A stretch of DNA of 12,696 nt, taken from positions 1 through 12,696 of the forward strand of contig JACQQW010000102.1 in NCBI GenBank assembly GCA_016206745.1, read 5' to 3'. This DNA comes from Candidatus Omnitrophota bacterium (GTDB taxonomy: Bacteria > Omnitrophota > Gorgyraeia > Zapsychrales > Fredricksoniimonadaceae). The position numbers were made by a program, and so were the translations under genes. The notes under the pieces are model-generated. The model did no database searches, had not been told where the DNA came from, and worked only from the letters and a program-made list of their open reading frames with translations. The first letter of the stretch is position 1. Each line of letters starts with the position of its first letter. This document shows positions 1-5,479 of the stretch, piece by piece.

Positions 1-422
1 GGCATATACATATACGGTCTCACCAGAATTAAGGAATCTGATTTTCATTACTGGACTATTCGAGTCGAAATTCAAGAAAAGCATGGTCCAACTATTTATG
101 ATGTCCAAAAGTAAAATGGGAAGCATTTAAATATGAATACGATGAATCTCAAGATCAAATTGTTCCTAGACGGTCCGGATTGTATGTCCAATATCCATTG
201 ATGCTGGCATGGGCCGTGACCATACATAAAAGCCAAGGGAAAACGCTGGAGAAGGTGCGGGTTGATTTAGGTGAAGGCGCTTTTGATTTCGGTCAGGTTT
301 ATGTGGCCTTGAGCCGGTGTCGATCATTGGAGGATATTCATTTGGTCCGTCCGATAAAGGCCAATGACATCAAATGTGACCCTGTGATTAAACGGTTTTA
401 TGAGGCTTTGTCGGCGGGATAA
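1..422 (+). pseudogene. 3' end of a Pif1/RecD-like DNA helicase, frameshifted near position 110
   Basis: This is the C-terminal part of a superfamily 1B helicase (Pif1/UvrD_C_2 type), an ATP-driven DNA unwinding enzyme; the 5' part lies outside the window. From position 111 onward the third frame reads KWEAFKYEYDES, then YPLMLAWAVTIHKSQGKTL, then GQVYVALSRCRSLEDI, which are the conserved late helicase motifs of this family; the IHKSQG and ALSR stretches contact nucleotide and DNA. The matching upstream part (GIYIYGLTRIKE ... IYDVQK) is in frame 1 and ends at TAA 112-114. One missing base, or a -1 slip at AAAAG, would join the two into normal-looking helicase sequence. The first in-frame ATG after the break is at 180, but it lies inside the conserved domain and is not a natural start. 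The stop TAA (420-422) overlaps the next gene's ATG by one base. A sequencing or assembly error cannot be excluded. Confidence 0.75.
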
Positions 423-937
423 TGAGTATCGAGCTAAAGACAGTTGATGCAATACAGTTTCGGAAGAAATTAGATTCTGGCAGAACAGGTCCGTGTATTT
501 TTGATTGTGAGGATATTGTTACTAATCAGAAAGAAGAGTATGTTGTAAAACTTAAACTGATTTTGGGCTGGGGGTCAGGAAATAAATTTGCGGCCCATAT
601 TCCCCAACTTATGAGGGATTTTGAGGAGAATATTTTATACAAATATACGCCATGTCTTTTAAAGAAGGATGATATTGCCTTGGCATTGGCAGAGGTGCAT
701 GTGGAGCTGGTGTTGATTCATCCGTTTCGGGAAGGCAATGGTCGTCTATCCCGTTTATTGGCTATTTTGATGGCATTACAGGCGGGGTTACCGATTTTAG
801 ATTTCAGTGATATTCAGGGAAAAAGACGTGAGGTTTATTTTAAAGGCGTTCAACAAGAATTAGCCCGTAATTATAAGCCGATGGAAGATGTTTTTAAGCG
901 GATTATCGCGAAAAGTGTTTCGCGCGTGAAGAAGTAG
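422..937 (+). CDS. Fic-domain protein with a HipA-like N-terminal segment (apparent chimera)
   Basis: Fic enzymes transfer AMP or a related nucleotide moiety onto a hydroxyl side chain of target proteins. The complete catalytic motif HPFREGNGRLSR is at residues 100-111: catalytic His100, metal-binding Glu104, phosphate-binding loop GNGR and the final Arg111. From about residue 56 (AAHIPQLM) to 165 it matches the second half of the short Fic proteins of about 195-200 aa, including the tail AGLPILDFSDIQGK and NYKPMEDVFKRII. The usual first half, with the AGQYR...GGF flap that positions the target, is absent. Instead residues 20-43 read GRTGPCIFDCED...EEYVVKL, which I recognise as resembling the start of HipA-like kinases (HipA_2), where the VVK lysine belongs to the nucleotide pocket. 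ATG 422 overlaps the helicase stop (TAATG), suggesting coupled translation; no strong ribosome binding site is visible. The protein may be inactive or retargeted. The Fic assignment is firm; the HipA part is from memory of the family. Confidence 0.85.
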   Translation: MSIELKTVDAIQFRKKLDSGRTGPCIFDCEDIVTNQKEEYVVKLKLILGWGSGNKFAAHIPQLMRDFEENILYKYTPCLLKKDDIALALAEVHVELVLIHPFREGNGRLSRLLAILMALQAGLPILDFSDIQGKRREVYFKGVQQELARNYKPMEDVFKRIIAKSVSRVKK

Positions 938-1094
938 ATTTTCTGGCTTTGGCAACAATGGCCTTTTTTAAAGATGATTTGACGCGGCCGATTTCAACCG
1001 CCGTGGAAGAACTTACGCTGGCGGCCATCTGATCAGCATAAGACTCAGGGTCGCGCAAGTAAGGATTGGATTCAAATATCGTTTCACGTTTCAT
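903..1094 (-). CDS. Small basic protein convergent with the Fic gene; possible antitoxin-like ORF
   Basis: This is a 63-residue protein beginning MKRETIFESNPYLRDPESY. I do not recognise a named family. The centre reads SSSTAVEIGRV (residues 28-38), which resembles the Fic-inhibitory motif (S/T)xxxE(G/N) except that Ile replaces the Gly/Asn after Glu. The C-terminal third is rich in Lys, Arg and Ser. ATG at 1094 is preferred over the upstream in-frame TTG at 1151 because a good extended -10 promoter lies directly in front of it and an alternative start would place the promoter inside the gene. The stop TAA (903-905) lies within the last codons of the Fic gene, so the two genes overlap tail to tail by 35 bases. 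An antitoxin role is inference from the motif and neighbour; classical Fic antitoxins are encoded in the same operon and strand, which argues against it. Confidence 0.55.
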   Translation of the reverse strand: MKRETIFESNPYLRDPESYADQMAASVSSSTAVEIGRVKSSLKKAIVAKARKSTSSRAKHFSR

Positions 1095-1100
1095 AATTAT

Positions 1101-1109
1101 AGTATAACA
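1101..1109 (-). promoter_or_regulatory. Extended -10 promoter for the small minus-strand gene, possibly leaderless
   Basis: Read on the minus strand, the site is TGTTATACT, a TGn extension followed by a 5/6 match to TATAAT. The expected transcription start, seven bases after the -10 box, falls on the A of the ATG at 1094. No -35 box at normal spacing and no Shine-Dalgarno sequence are visible, so the transcript would be leaderless or nearly so. Confidence 0.4.
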
Positions 1110-1150
1110 CAAATTATCGAGATGATAGGGTAAATTGCCAGTGACACACA

Positions 1151-1460
1151 ATGTTATTTTGATTTACCGAAGAGCTGGAGAAAATAGAGGACGATCTTAT
1201 TTTCTTGAACAATTTGGTCGTGGAACGGTTGAAATTGATCGCTCAGGCTAAAAGCACGCATATGATGAGCAGATTCAATAGTATAGTGTTTCTCTAATGA
1301 AAAGATTCTTTCGACACTGTCGAAAGAATTGAGCAAAAGCGGTATTCGTGTGGCGGAATACATGACTGAATTGATGCCCAAAGCCCTTTTGGAAAAGAAA
1401 TTCCATGGGGCAATTAAACTTGCCCGTATGCGTCTTGATCATAAAGGCAAAGAAGGTTAA
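1151..1460 (+). pseudogene. Decayed helical ORF(s) of unknown family, in two frames
   Basis: There is no intact gene here, but the codons look like former coding sequence. In frame 2 an ATG at 1151 is followed by an in-frame TGA at 1160-1162, and then an open stretch to TAA at 1295-1297 reads EELEKIEDDLIFLNNLVVE followed by RLKLIAQAKSTHMMSRF, which is charged, amphipathic and helix-like. In frame 3, from about 1287 to TAA at 1458-1460, it reads LSKELSKSGIRVAEYMTEL, then MPKALLEKKFHGA and a basic tail. A shift near 1287-1297 would join the two into one protein of about 100 residues. They may instead be two unrelated fragments. I do not recognise the family. The stretch 1461-1526 that follows shows nothing I can assign. 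Confidence 0.4.
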
Positions 1461-1526
1461 GTGGATACGCCAAGAAGACAGGCCGGTGGGCCAAAATGAT
1501 GAGGAATAAGAAAGCAAAATCAAAAC

Positions 1527-1555
1527 TTGCAGGTATACCGGATAGAGGGTATACT
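1527..1555 (+). promoter_or_regulatory. Candidate sigma70-type promoter upstream of the Abi_2 remnant
   Basis: A -35-like TTGCAG (1527-1532) is separated by exactly 17 bases from a -10 box TATACT (1550-1555, 5/6 to consensus). Transcription would start near 1562 and run through the hairpin at 1567-1613 before reaching the Abi_2 start at 1624. The -35 match is weak. The surrounding GTATAC repeats (1533-1538 and 1549-1554) could alternatively be an operator. Confidence 0.3.
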
Positions 1556-1566
1556 TTAATCAACAT

Positions 1567-1623
1567 ACCCGCCACGCCTCTTGGCCTTCGGCTAATGCGC
1601 ATTTTGGGCGGGTTTCTATTTTT
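1567..1623 (+). terminator. Terminator-like hairpin with U-rich tail
   Basis: ACCCGCC (1567-1573) pairs perfectly with GGCGGGT (1607-1613), giving a seven-base GC-rich stem. It encloses about 33 bases that contain a smaller GCC-TTC-GGC hairpin, and is followed by TTCTATTTTT (1614-1623). The form is that of a Rho-independent terminator on the plus strand, with an unusually large loop. It could end the transcript of the decayed ORF at 1151-1460. Because it lies between a candidate promoter and the Abi_2 ATG it could also act as an attenuator. Confidence 0.45.
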
Positions 1624-1890
1624 ATGGAACAATACCGCAAGCCGCCCTTAACTTACGCCCAGCAAATTGATCTGCTTGCCTCCAGGGGCCTTCAAGTTTC
1701 AGACCATGTAAGGGCAGAACAATTTTTAAGCCAGGTCAATTATTACCGCTTCAGCGCATATTGCCTGCCTTTCGAAGCCAGAAGGCACCAATTCAAATCC
1801 AACGTCAAGTTTGAAGATATTCAAAAACTCTATGAATTTGACCGCCGATTGCGTTTTTTAATCGACGAGGCTGTGGGGACATGTACCTAA
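1624..1890 (+). pseudogene. N-terminal fragment of an Abi_2 (AbiD/AbiF-type) abortive-infection protein
   Basis: The first 83 residues match the start of Abi_2 family proteins: KPPLTYAQQIDLLASRGL (6-23), NYYRFSAYCLPFE (39-51) and the conserved FEDIQKLYEFDRRLR (63-77). Abi_2 proteins are usually about 300 aa, belong to the HEPN superfamily of RNase-like domains, and are linked to phage-induced abortive infection. Here the reading frame runs into a palindromic element at 1874. The last residues (GTCT) and the stop TAA at 1888-1890 are encoded by that element, so most of the protein, including the later HEPN catalytic residues, is missing. The family's expected continuation is not seen after the element either. 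No clear Shine-Dalgarno sequence precedes ATG 1624. It is almost certainly non-functional as an Abi protein. Confidence 0.8.
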
Positions 1891-1926
1891 TTTTTTTAAT
1901 TTTGATCAATGAGGTGCATGTCCCCA
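1874..1926. repeat. 53-bp palindromic element (REP/MITE-like) interrupting the Abi_2 gene
   Basis: TGGGGACATGTACCT (1874-1888) and AGGTGCATGTCCCCA (1912-1926) are inverted repeats with 14 of 15 positions matching; the remaining pair is a G-U wobble in RNA. The spacer is 23 bases and very AT-rich. Arms with this GGGGACATG core resemble, from memory, the palindromes around IS200-like Y1 (RAYT) transposases in many genomes. No transposase gene is in the window and no flanking target duplication is visible. It is not a typical terminator because no U tract follows either arm. Confidence 0.7.
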
Positions 1927-1964
1927 TGATTCAAACGCAAGGATTGAAGCGTTGAGGAGGGGTT

Positions 1965-2906
1965 ATGGTCAATATTTCCGTTGTTGTCCCGGTGTACAAA
2001 GAAGAGCCCAACATACGGCCGTTCTTGGCCCGCATAGAAAAAGTTTTTGACCGGATGGGCAAGAGCTATGAGATCATCTTTGCCCTTGACCCTTCCCCGG
2101 ACCGGACGGAGGAAGCCATCCTTGAAGAGATCAACCGCAATCCAAACATCAGGATGATGGTGTTTTCGCGCCGTTTCGGCCAGCCTGCCGCCACCATGGC
2201 CGGCATTTTGGCCTGCTCGGGTGAGACCTGCGTGGCCATTGACGTTGACCTCCAGGACCAGCCGGAACTCATTGAGCGGATGTATGCCAAGCTCAATGAA
2301 GGGTGCGAGGTGGTTTATGCCAAACGGCGGTCCCGCAAGGGCGAAACGTTCCTCAAACGGCTGTTATCGCATGCCGGATATTTTTTGATCAACCGCGTCA
2401 GCGATGTCCAGGTCCCGCGCAATACCGGCGACTTCCGCGTCATGACCAGGCGGGTCATCGAAGAATTGCGCCGGCTCAATGAAAGCCACGGTTTTCTGCG
2501 CGGCCTGGTGGCGTATGTGGGTTTTAAGCAGGCATTCATTGAGTATGACCGGGACGAGCGTTTTGCCGGGCGCGGCAAATACAATCGCCTGACCGGATCG
2601 CTCAAAGTAGGTCTCAATGGCCTGATCAGTTTCAGTTCCCGGCCTTTGACCATGATGTCCATAACCGGGTCCGTGCTGGCGGGTTTTAGTTTTTTGCTGG
2701 GCGCCTGGTATGTGCTCCAGAAATTTATAGGCATCGATGTTTCTCCCGGGCTTTCCACGACTGTTTTAGTGGTGAGTTTCTTCGCCGGCGTCCAATTGCT
2801 TGGGCTGGGGTTGATCGGTGAATACGTCGGGCGGATTTATGATGAAGTGAAACGCCGGCCGATGTATATTGTGGACCGGCAAGTTAATTTCGGAACTAAA
2901 AAGTGA
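1965..2906 (+). CDS. Polyprenyl-phosphate-type family 2 glycosyltransferase (DPM1/GtrB-like)
   Basis: This is a 313-aa membrane-anchored enzyme predicted to move a sugar from a nucleotide donor to polyprenyl phosphate on the cytoplasmic face, providing a lipid-linked sugar for transferases on the other side. The GT-A fold opens with ISVVVPVYKEEPNI (4-17), the metal and donor motif DVDLQDQPE is at 93-101, the RNTGDFRVM stretch is at 152-160 and GRGKY (202-206) matches the GxSKY element of GtrB-like enzymes. Two hydrophobic helices near 231-254 and 264-288 fit the C-terminal membrane anchor of this family. Length is normal. GAGGAGG (1954-1960) lies four bases before ATG 1965, a strong ribosome binding site. 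It is the first gene of the operon and its stop overlaps the next start. The sugar cannot be read from the sequence. Confidence 0.9.
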   Translation: MVNISVVVPVYKEEPNIRPFLARIEKVFDRMGKSYEIIFALDPSPDRTEEAILEEINRNPNIRMMVFSRRFGQPAATMAGILACSGETCVAIDVDLQDQPELIERMYAKLNEGCEVVYAKRRSRKGETFLKRLLSHAGYFLINRVSDVQVPRNTGDFRVMTRRVIEELRRLNESHGFLRGLVAYVGFKQAFIEYDRDERFAGRGKYNRLTGSLKVGLNGLISFSSRPLTMMSITGSVLAGFSFLLGAWYVLQKFIGIDVSPGLSTTVLVVSFFAGVQLLGLGLIGEYVGRIYDEVKRRPMYIVDRQVNFGTKK

Positions 2907-3811
2907 TGCTTCCATTTGATTTGCCTCCGATGATGGGATGTTCAGTTTCTCCCAAGTGGGACGGCCGGAATTTTGTGTTTGGCGGACAAAGCACGCCGGT
3001 GCTTGAATATAGCGAAAATTTTGCCGGTTGGTCGGATGACCTGACTGCCCTCCATGAACAAGCTGTGAGCGGGGGCGGCCACCCTATTGACATTGCTTCG
3101 CGCGGGGACGCTTTACGGCAGGTGAAAAAGCGCCTGCCACGCGATAAGGCCGTCATCATGGAAGCCGGCTGTTCCTCCGGTTATTTGATCCGGGACCTGG
3201 TAAAATCTTTTCCAGAGGCGGTCATTATAGCGTCGGACATTGTCAAGGCCCCGCTGTACCGGCTCGCGAAGGACTTTCCCGGGGTCCCCGTGATGCGTTT
3301 CGATTTGCTCCGCTGTCCCCTGCCGGACCAAAGTGTCGACGTGCTGGTCATGTTAAATGTCCTGGAGCACATTGAAGATGATCTCGGGGCCCTGCGCAAA
3401 GTGTTCAATGTATTGAAACCCGGGGGAGCATTGGTCATTGAGGTGCCGGCATTCCAGGGCCTTTATGACGCTTATGACGCCCAGGTTCGCCATTTCAGGC
3501 GTTATTCAGCGGCGGAGTTATATGGTAAACTGACCACGGCAGGATTCAATGTGCGCAGGAAATCATACTTGGGTCTTATTCTTTTTCCGGCGTTCGTAAT
3601 GGTCAAGCTGCTGGGCAAATGTTTGCCCGTTGGAAGAAATAAATCCATTGTGCGCGAGCGCATAGGCAATACCCGCGGCAATCCTTTGGTTAAATGGGCG
3701 TTGGAATTCGAATCCAAGTTTTTGTCTGATGTTCAACTGCCTTTTGGGATCAGGGTCCTCGCGACTGCCGTCAAGCCAGGGGCAATACCCAAGGATGGAT
3801 TGAATGGTTAA
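2906..3811 (+). CDS. Class I SAM-dependent methyltransferase
   Basis: This 301-aa protein has a Rossmann-type methyltransferase domain in its middle. Motif I is EAGCSSGYL near residues 86-94, an acidic SD follows at about 110-111, LNVLEHIEDD (140-149) is the post-motif region typical of Methyltransf_11/23 proteins, and LKPGGALVIEVPA (160-172) is the late strand. It is expected to methylate a sugar or lipid-linked glycan intermediate using S-adenosylmethionine, but the substrate is unknown. A hydrophobic stretch near 223-238 (LGLILFPAFVMVKLLG) may hold it at the membrane. The start is ATG 2906, which overlaps the GT2 stop as TGATG; GTG 2903, one codon earlier, is an equally open alternative. 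The last eight bases overlap the epimerase gene. The coupling to glycan genes on both sides is the main support for a glycan role. Confidence 0.85.
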   Translation: MLPFDLPPMMGCSVSPKWDGRNFVFGGQSTPVLEYSENFAGWSDDLTALHEQAVSGGGHPIDIASRGDALRQVKKRLPRDKAVIMEAGCSSGYLIRDLVKSFPEAVIIASDIVKAPLYRLAKDFPGVPVMRFDLLRCPLPDQSVDVLVMLNVLEHIEDDLGALRKVFNVLKPGGALVIEVPAFQGLYDAYDAQVRHFRRYSAAELYGKLTTAGFNVRRKSYLGLILFPAFVMVKLLGKCLPVGRNKSIVRERIGNTRGNPLVKWALEFESKFLSDVQLPFGIRVLATAVKPGAIPKDGLNG

Positions 3812-4754
3812 GAAAGTATTTATCACCGGAGGGGCGGGGTTCATTGGCAGCCATTTGGCCGACGTGATTGCCCACAAAGGTTGGCAGGTGACCGTGTATG
3901 ATGATTTAAGCTCGGGAAAAAAAGAATTCATCCGGCGGCATATGGGACAAGGATATTTTCAATTCATTCAAGCGGACCTCCTGGATTTGCCGAAGTTAAT
4001 AAAGAGCATGGAAGGGCACGATCTTGTTTTTCATTTGGCCGCGAACCCCGATATTCGCCACGGCATAAAATACACGGACACGGACCTGAAACAAAATACG
4101 ATTGTTACTTATAACGTCCTTGAGGCCATGAGGGTCAACAAGGTCAAGGACATTGTTTTGGCGTCCACCTCGGCCATATACGGTGAGCCGCGGGTGATGC
4201 CGACGCCGGAAGATTATGGGCCGCTGCTGCCCATTTCGCTTTATGGCGCGAGCAAGCTGGCCTGTGAGGCATTGTGCGCGTCGTTCGCGCGCACGTTCGG
4301 GATGAAATGCTGGATTTTCAGGTTTGCCAACATTGTCGGCGGCCGGGGGACGCACGGCCTTATTTTTGATTTCATCCATAAGCTTAAAAGTGACCCAAAG
4401 AAACTGGAAATCCTGGGCAATGGAAAACAGGCGAAATCATACCTTTTAGTGGACGATTGCGTGCAAGCAATGTTGCATGCGTATGCGCGCGGCAAGGCGC
4501 GGGTCAATGTTTATAATCTAGGCTGTGATGACACGATAGACGTAACGGCCATTGCCAAATTGTTGATTGGAAAAGCGGGGCTTAAAGATGTAAAATTAAT
4601 TTTCACGGGCGGCAAACGGGGATGGCCCGGCGATGTCCCGCGCATGTCCCTGGCGGTGGACAAGATCAATGGGGTGGGCTGGAAAAGCAGGCGCGGTTCC
4701 CGTCAAGCGGTTGAGATCGCCATTGAAAGGACGCTCCAAGAATGCAAGCTGTGA
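3804..4754 (+). CDS. NAD-dependent sugar epimerase/dehydratase (GalE-like short-chain dehydrogenase)
   Basis: This 316-aa extended short-chain dehydrogenase probably interconverts nucleotide sugars by epimerisation or a related reaction. The NAD-binding loop TGGAGFIGS is at residues 8-16, an acidic pair (D33-D34) follows the second strand, and HLAA (77-80) is the cofactor-binding turn. The catalytic set is Ser/Thr within STSAIYG (121-127) and the YxxxK pair Tyr147/Lys151 in YGASK. FRFANIVG (172-179) is the substrate-binding region of GalE-like enzymes. Length is normal. AAGGA (3791-3795) lies eight bases before ATG 3804, inside the end of the methyltransferase gene, and the 3' end overlaps the next gene by 13 bases. 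The match is to the general UDP-glucose 4-epimerase-like group, so the exact substrate is open. Confidence 0.9.
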   Translation: MVKKVFITGGAGFIGSHLADVIAHKGWQVTVYDDLSSGKKEFIRRHMGQGYFQFIQADLLDLPKLIKSMEGHDLVFHLAANPDIRHGIKYTDTDLKQNTIVTYNVLEAMRVNKVKDIVLASTSAIYGEPRVMPTPEDYGPLLPISLYGASKLACEALCASFARTFGMKCWIFRFANIVGGRGTHGLIFDFIHKLKSDPKKLEILGNGKQAKSYLLVDDCVQAMLHAYARGKARVNVYNLGCDDTIDVTAIAKLLIGKAGLKDVKLIFTGGKRGWPGDVPRMSLAVDKINGVGWKSRRGSRQAVEIAIERTLQECKL

Positions 4755-5479
4755 TTCTGGCCGGGGGGGCGGGGACGCGGCTTTATCCCCTGACCAGGGA
4801 CATCCCCAAGGCGATGATTGACATTAACGGCAGGCCGTTTCTATTGCGCGTCGTTGAGGCGTTAAAAAGAGGCGGCATCAAAGATTTTGTTTTTTGTGCC
4901 GGCCATTTGGCGGGCCAAATCAAGGTTTTCTTTGGCGACGGCGCCCATTATGGGGTCCACATAGCGTATTCCGTGGAAAAGGAATTCATGGGGACCGGCG
5001 GCGCTTTGAAAATGGCAAAGCGGTATTTAGAAAATGATTTCTTTGTTGTCAATGGCGATACATACCTTCCGGTCAATTATGCTTCTGTGTATAAATCATT
5101 CCAACGCTGCGGCAAGGCCGGCTTGATTGTGCTGTATGATAATCATGAAAAGATCGCGGAACCGAACATTGCCGTCAATGCCAGAGGGATTGTGACCGGA
5201 TACGTGAAAATGGAAAAGCTTAAAAGGGGCGATCAGGAAATGCCATTAAACAATGCCGCGGCCGCAATGTGCCGGTTTATTGATGCCGGTGTCCAGGTCT
5301 TTAAGAAAGAAATCCTTGGTTTTATACCCCCAGGGCGTTTTTCCGCCTTGGAAACGGACGTATTTCCGGAATTGATTAAACGCGAAGAACTGGCCTCGCG
5401 CGTCGTTTCCCAGCGGTATTATGATATCGGCACCCCGCAACGGTTAAGACTGGCAAGAAAGATGTTTAAAGATTTATGA
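4742..5479 (+). CDS. hddC: Sugar-1-phosphate nucleotidyltransferase (HddC-like)
   Basis: This 245-aa enzyme of the NTP_transferase family joins a sugar 1-phosphate to NTP, giving an NDP-sugar and pyrophosphate in the cytoplasm. The nucleotide-binding loop LAGGAGTRL is at residues 6-14, PKAM (22-25) carries the conserved lysine, GTGGAL (84-89) contacts the substrate, the metal-binding Asp lies in NGDTYL (104-109), and YDIGTP (227-232) is the late motif common to HddC-like and mannose-1-phosphate guanylyltransferase-like proteins. The lack of a C-terminal hexapeptide domain and the adjacent HddA-like kinase favour D-glycero-D-manno-heptose 1-phosphate guanylyltransferase. A related sugar or UTP/CTP specificity is possible. 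AAAGGA (4726-4731) lies ten bases before the ATG. The stop overlaps the kinase start in ATGA. Confidence 0.85.
   Translation: MQAVILAGGAGTRLYPLTRDIPKAMIDINGRPFLLRVVEALKRGGIKDFVFCAGHLAGQIKVFFGDGAHYGVHIAYSVEKEFMGTGGALKMAKRYLENDFFVVNGDTYLPVNYASVYKSFQRCGKAGLIVLYDNHEKIAEPNIAVNARGIVTGYVKMEKLKRGDQEMPLNNAAAAMCRFIDAGVQVFKKEILGFIPPGRFSALETDVFPELIKREELASRVVSQRYYDIGTPQRLRLARKMFKDL

Noticed and set aside
100..115. Programmed -1 ribosomal frameshift in the helicase
   Set aside because: The site is CCAAAAG rather than a canonical X-XXY-YYZ slippery heptamer and no obvious stimulatory structure was seen; a one-base deletion or sequencing error is simpler.
1275..1632. Overlapping minus-strand open frames of 72-82 aa
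   Set aside because: They have no plausible start signals or protein-like motifs; the plus strand carries the better coding remnants and the promoter and hairpin here.
1496..1651. Plus-strand open frame starting ATGATG and ending before the Abi_2 body
   Set aside because: It runs through the terminator-like hairpin and into the Abi_2 gene out of frame, and has no ribosome binding site.
1874..1926. Palindrome as a Rho-independent terminator or a CRISPR-like repeat
   Set aside because: Neither arm is followed by a T tract, and there is only one unit, with no repeated copies or spacers anywhere in the window.
2315..2758. 147-aa open frame on the minus strand
   Set aside because: It is antisense to the clearly coding GT2 gene with its conserved motifs; the translation shows no domain.
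4633..4821. 62-aa plus-strand open frame spanning the epimerase-nucleotidyltransferase junction
   Set aside because: It overlaps two well-supported genes in a third frame and has a low-complexity, Gly/Arg-rich translation.
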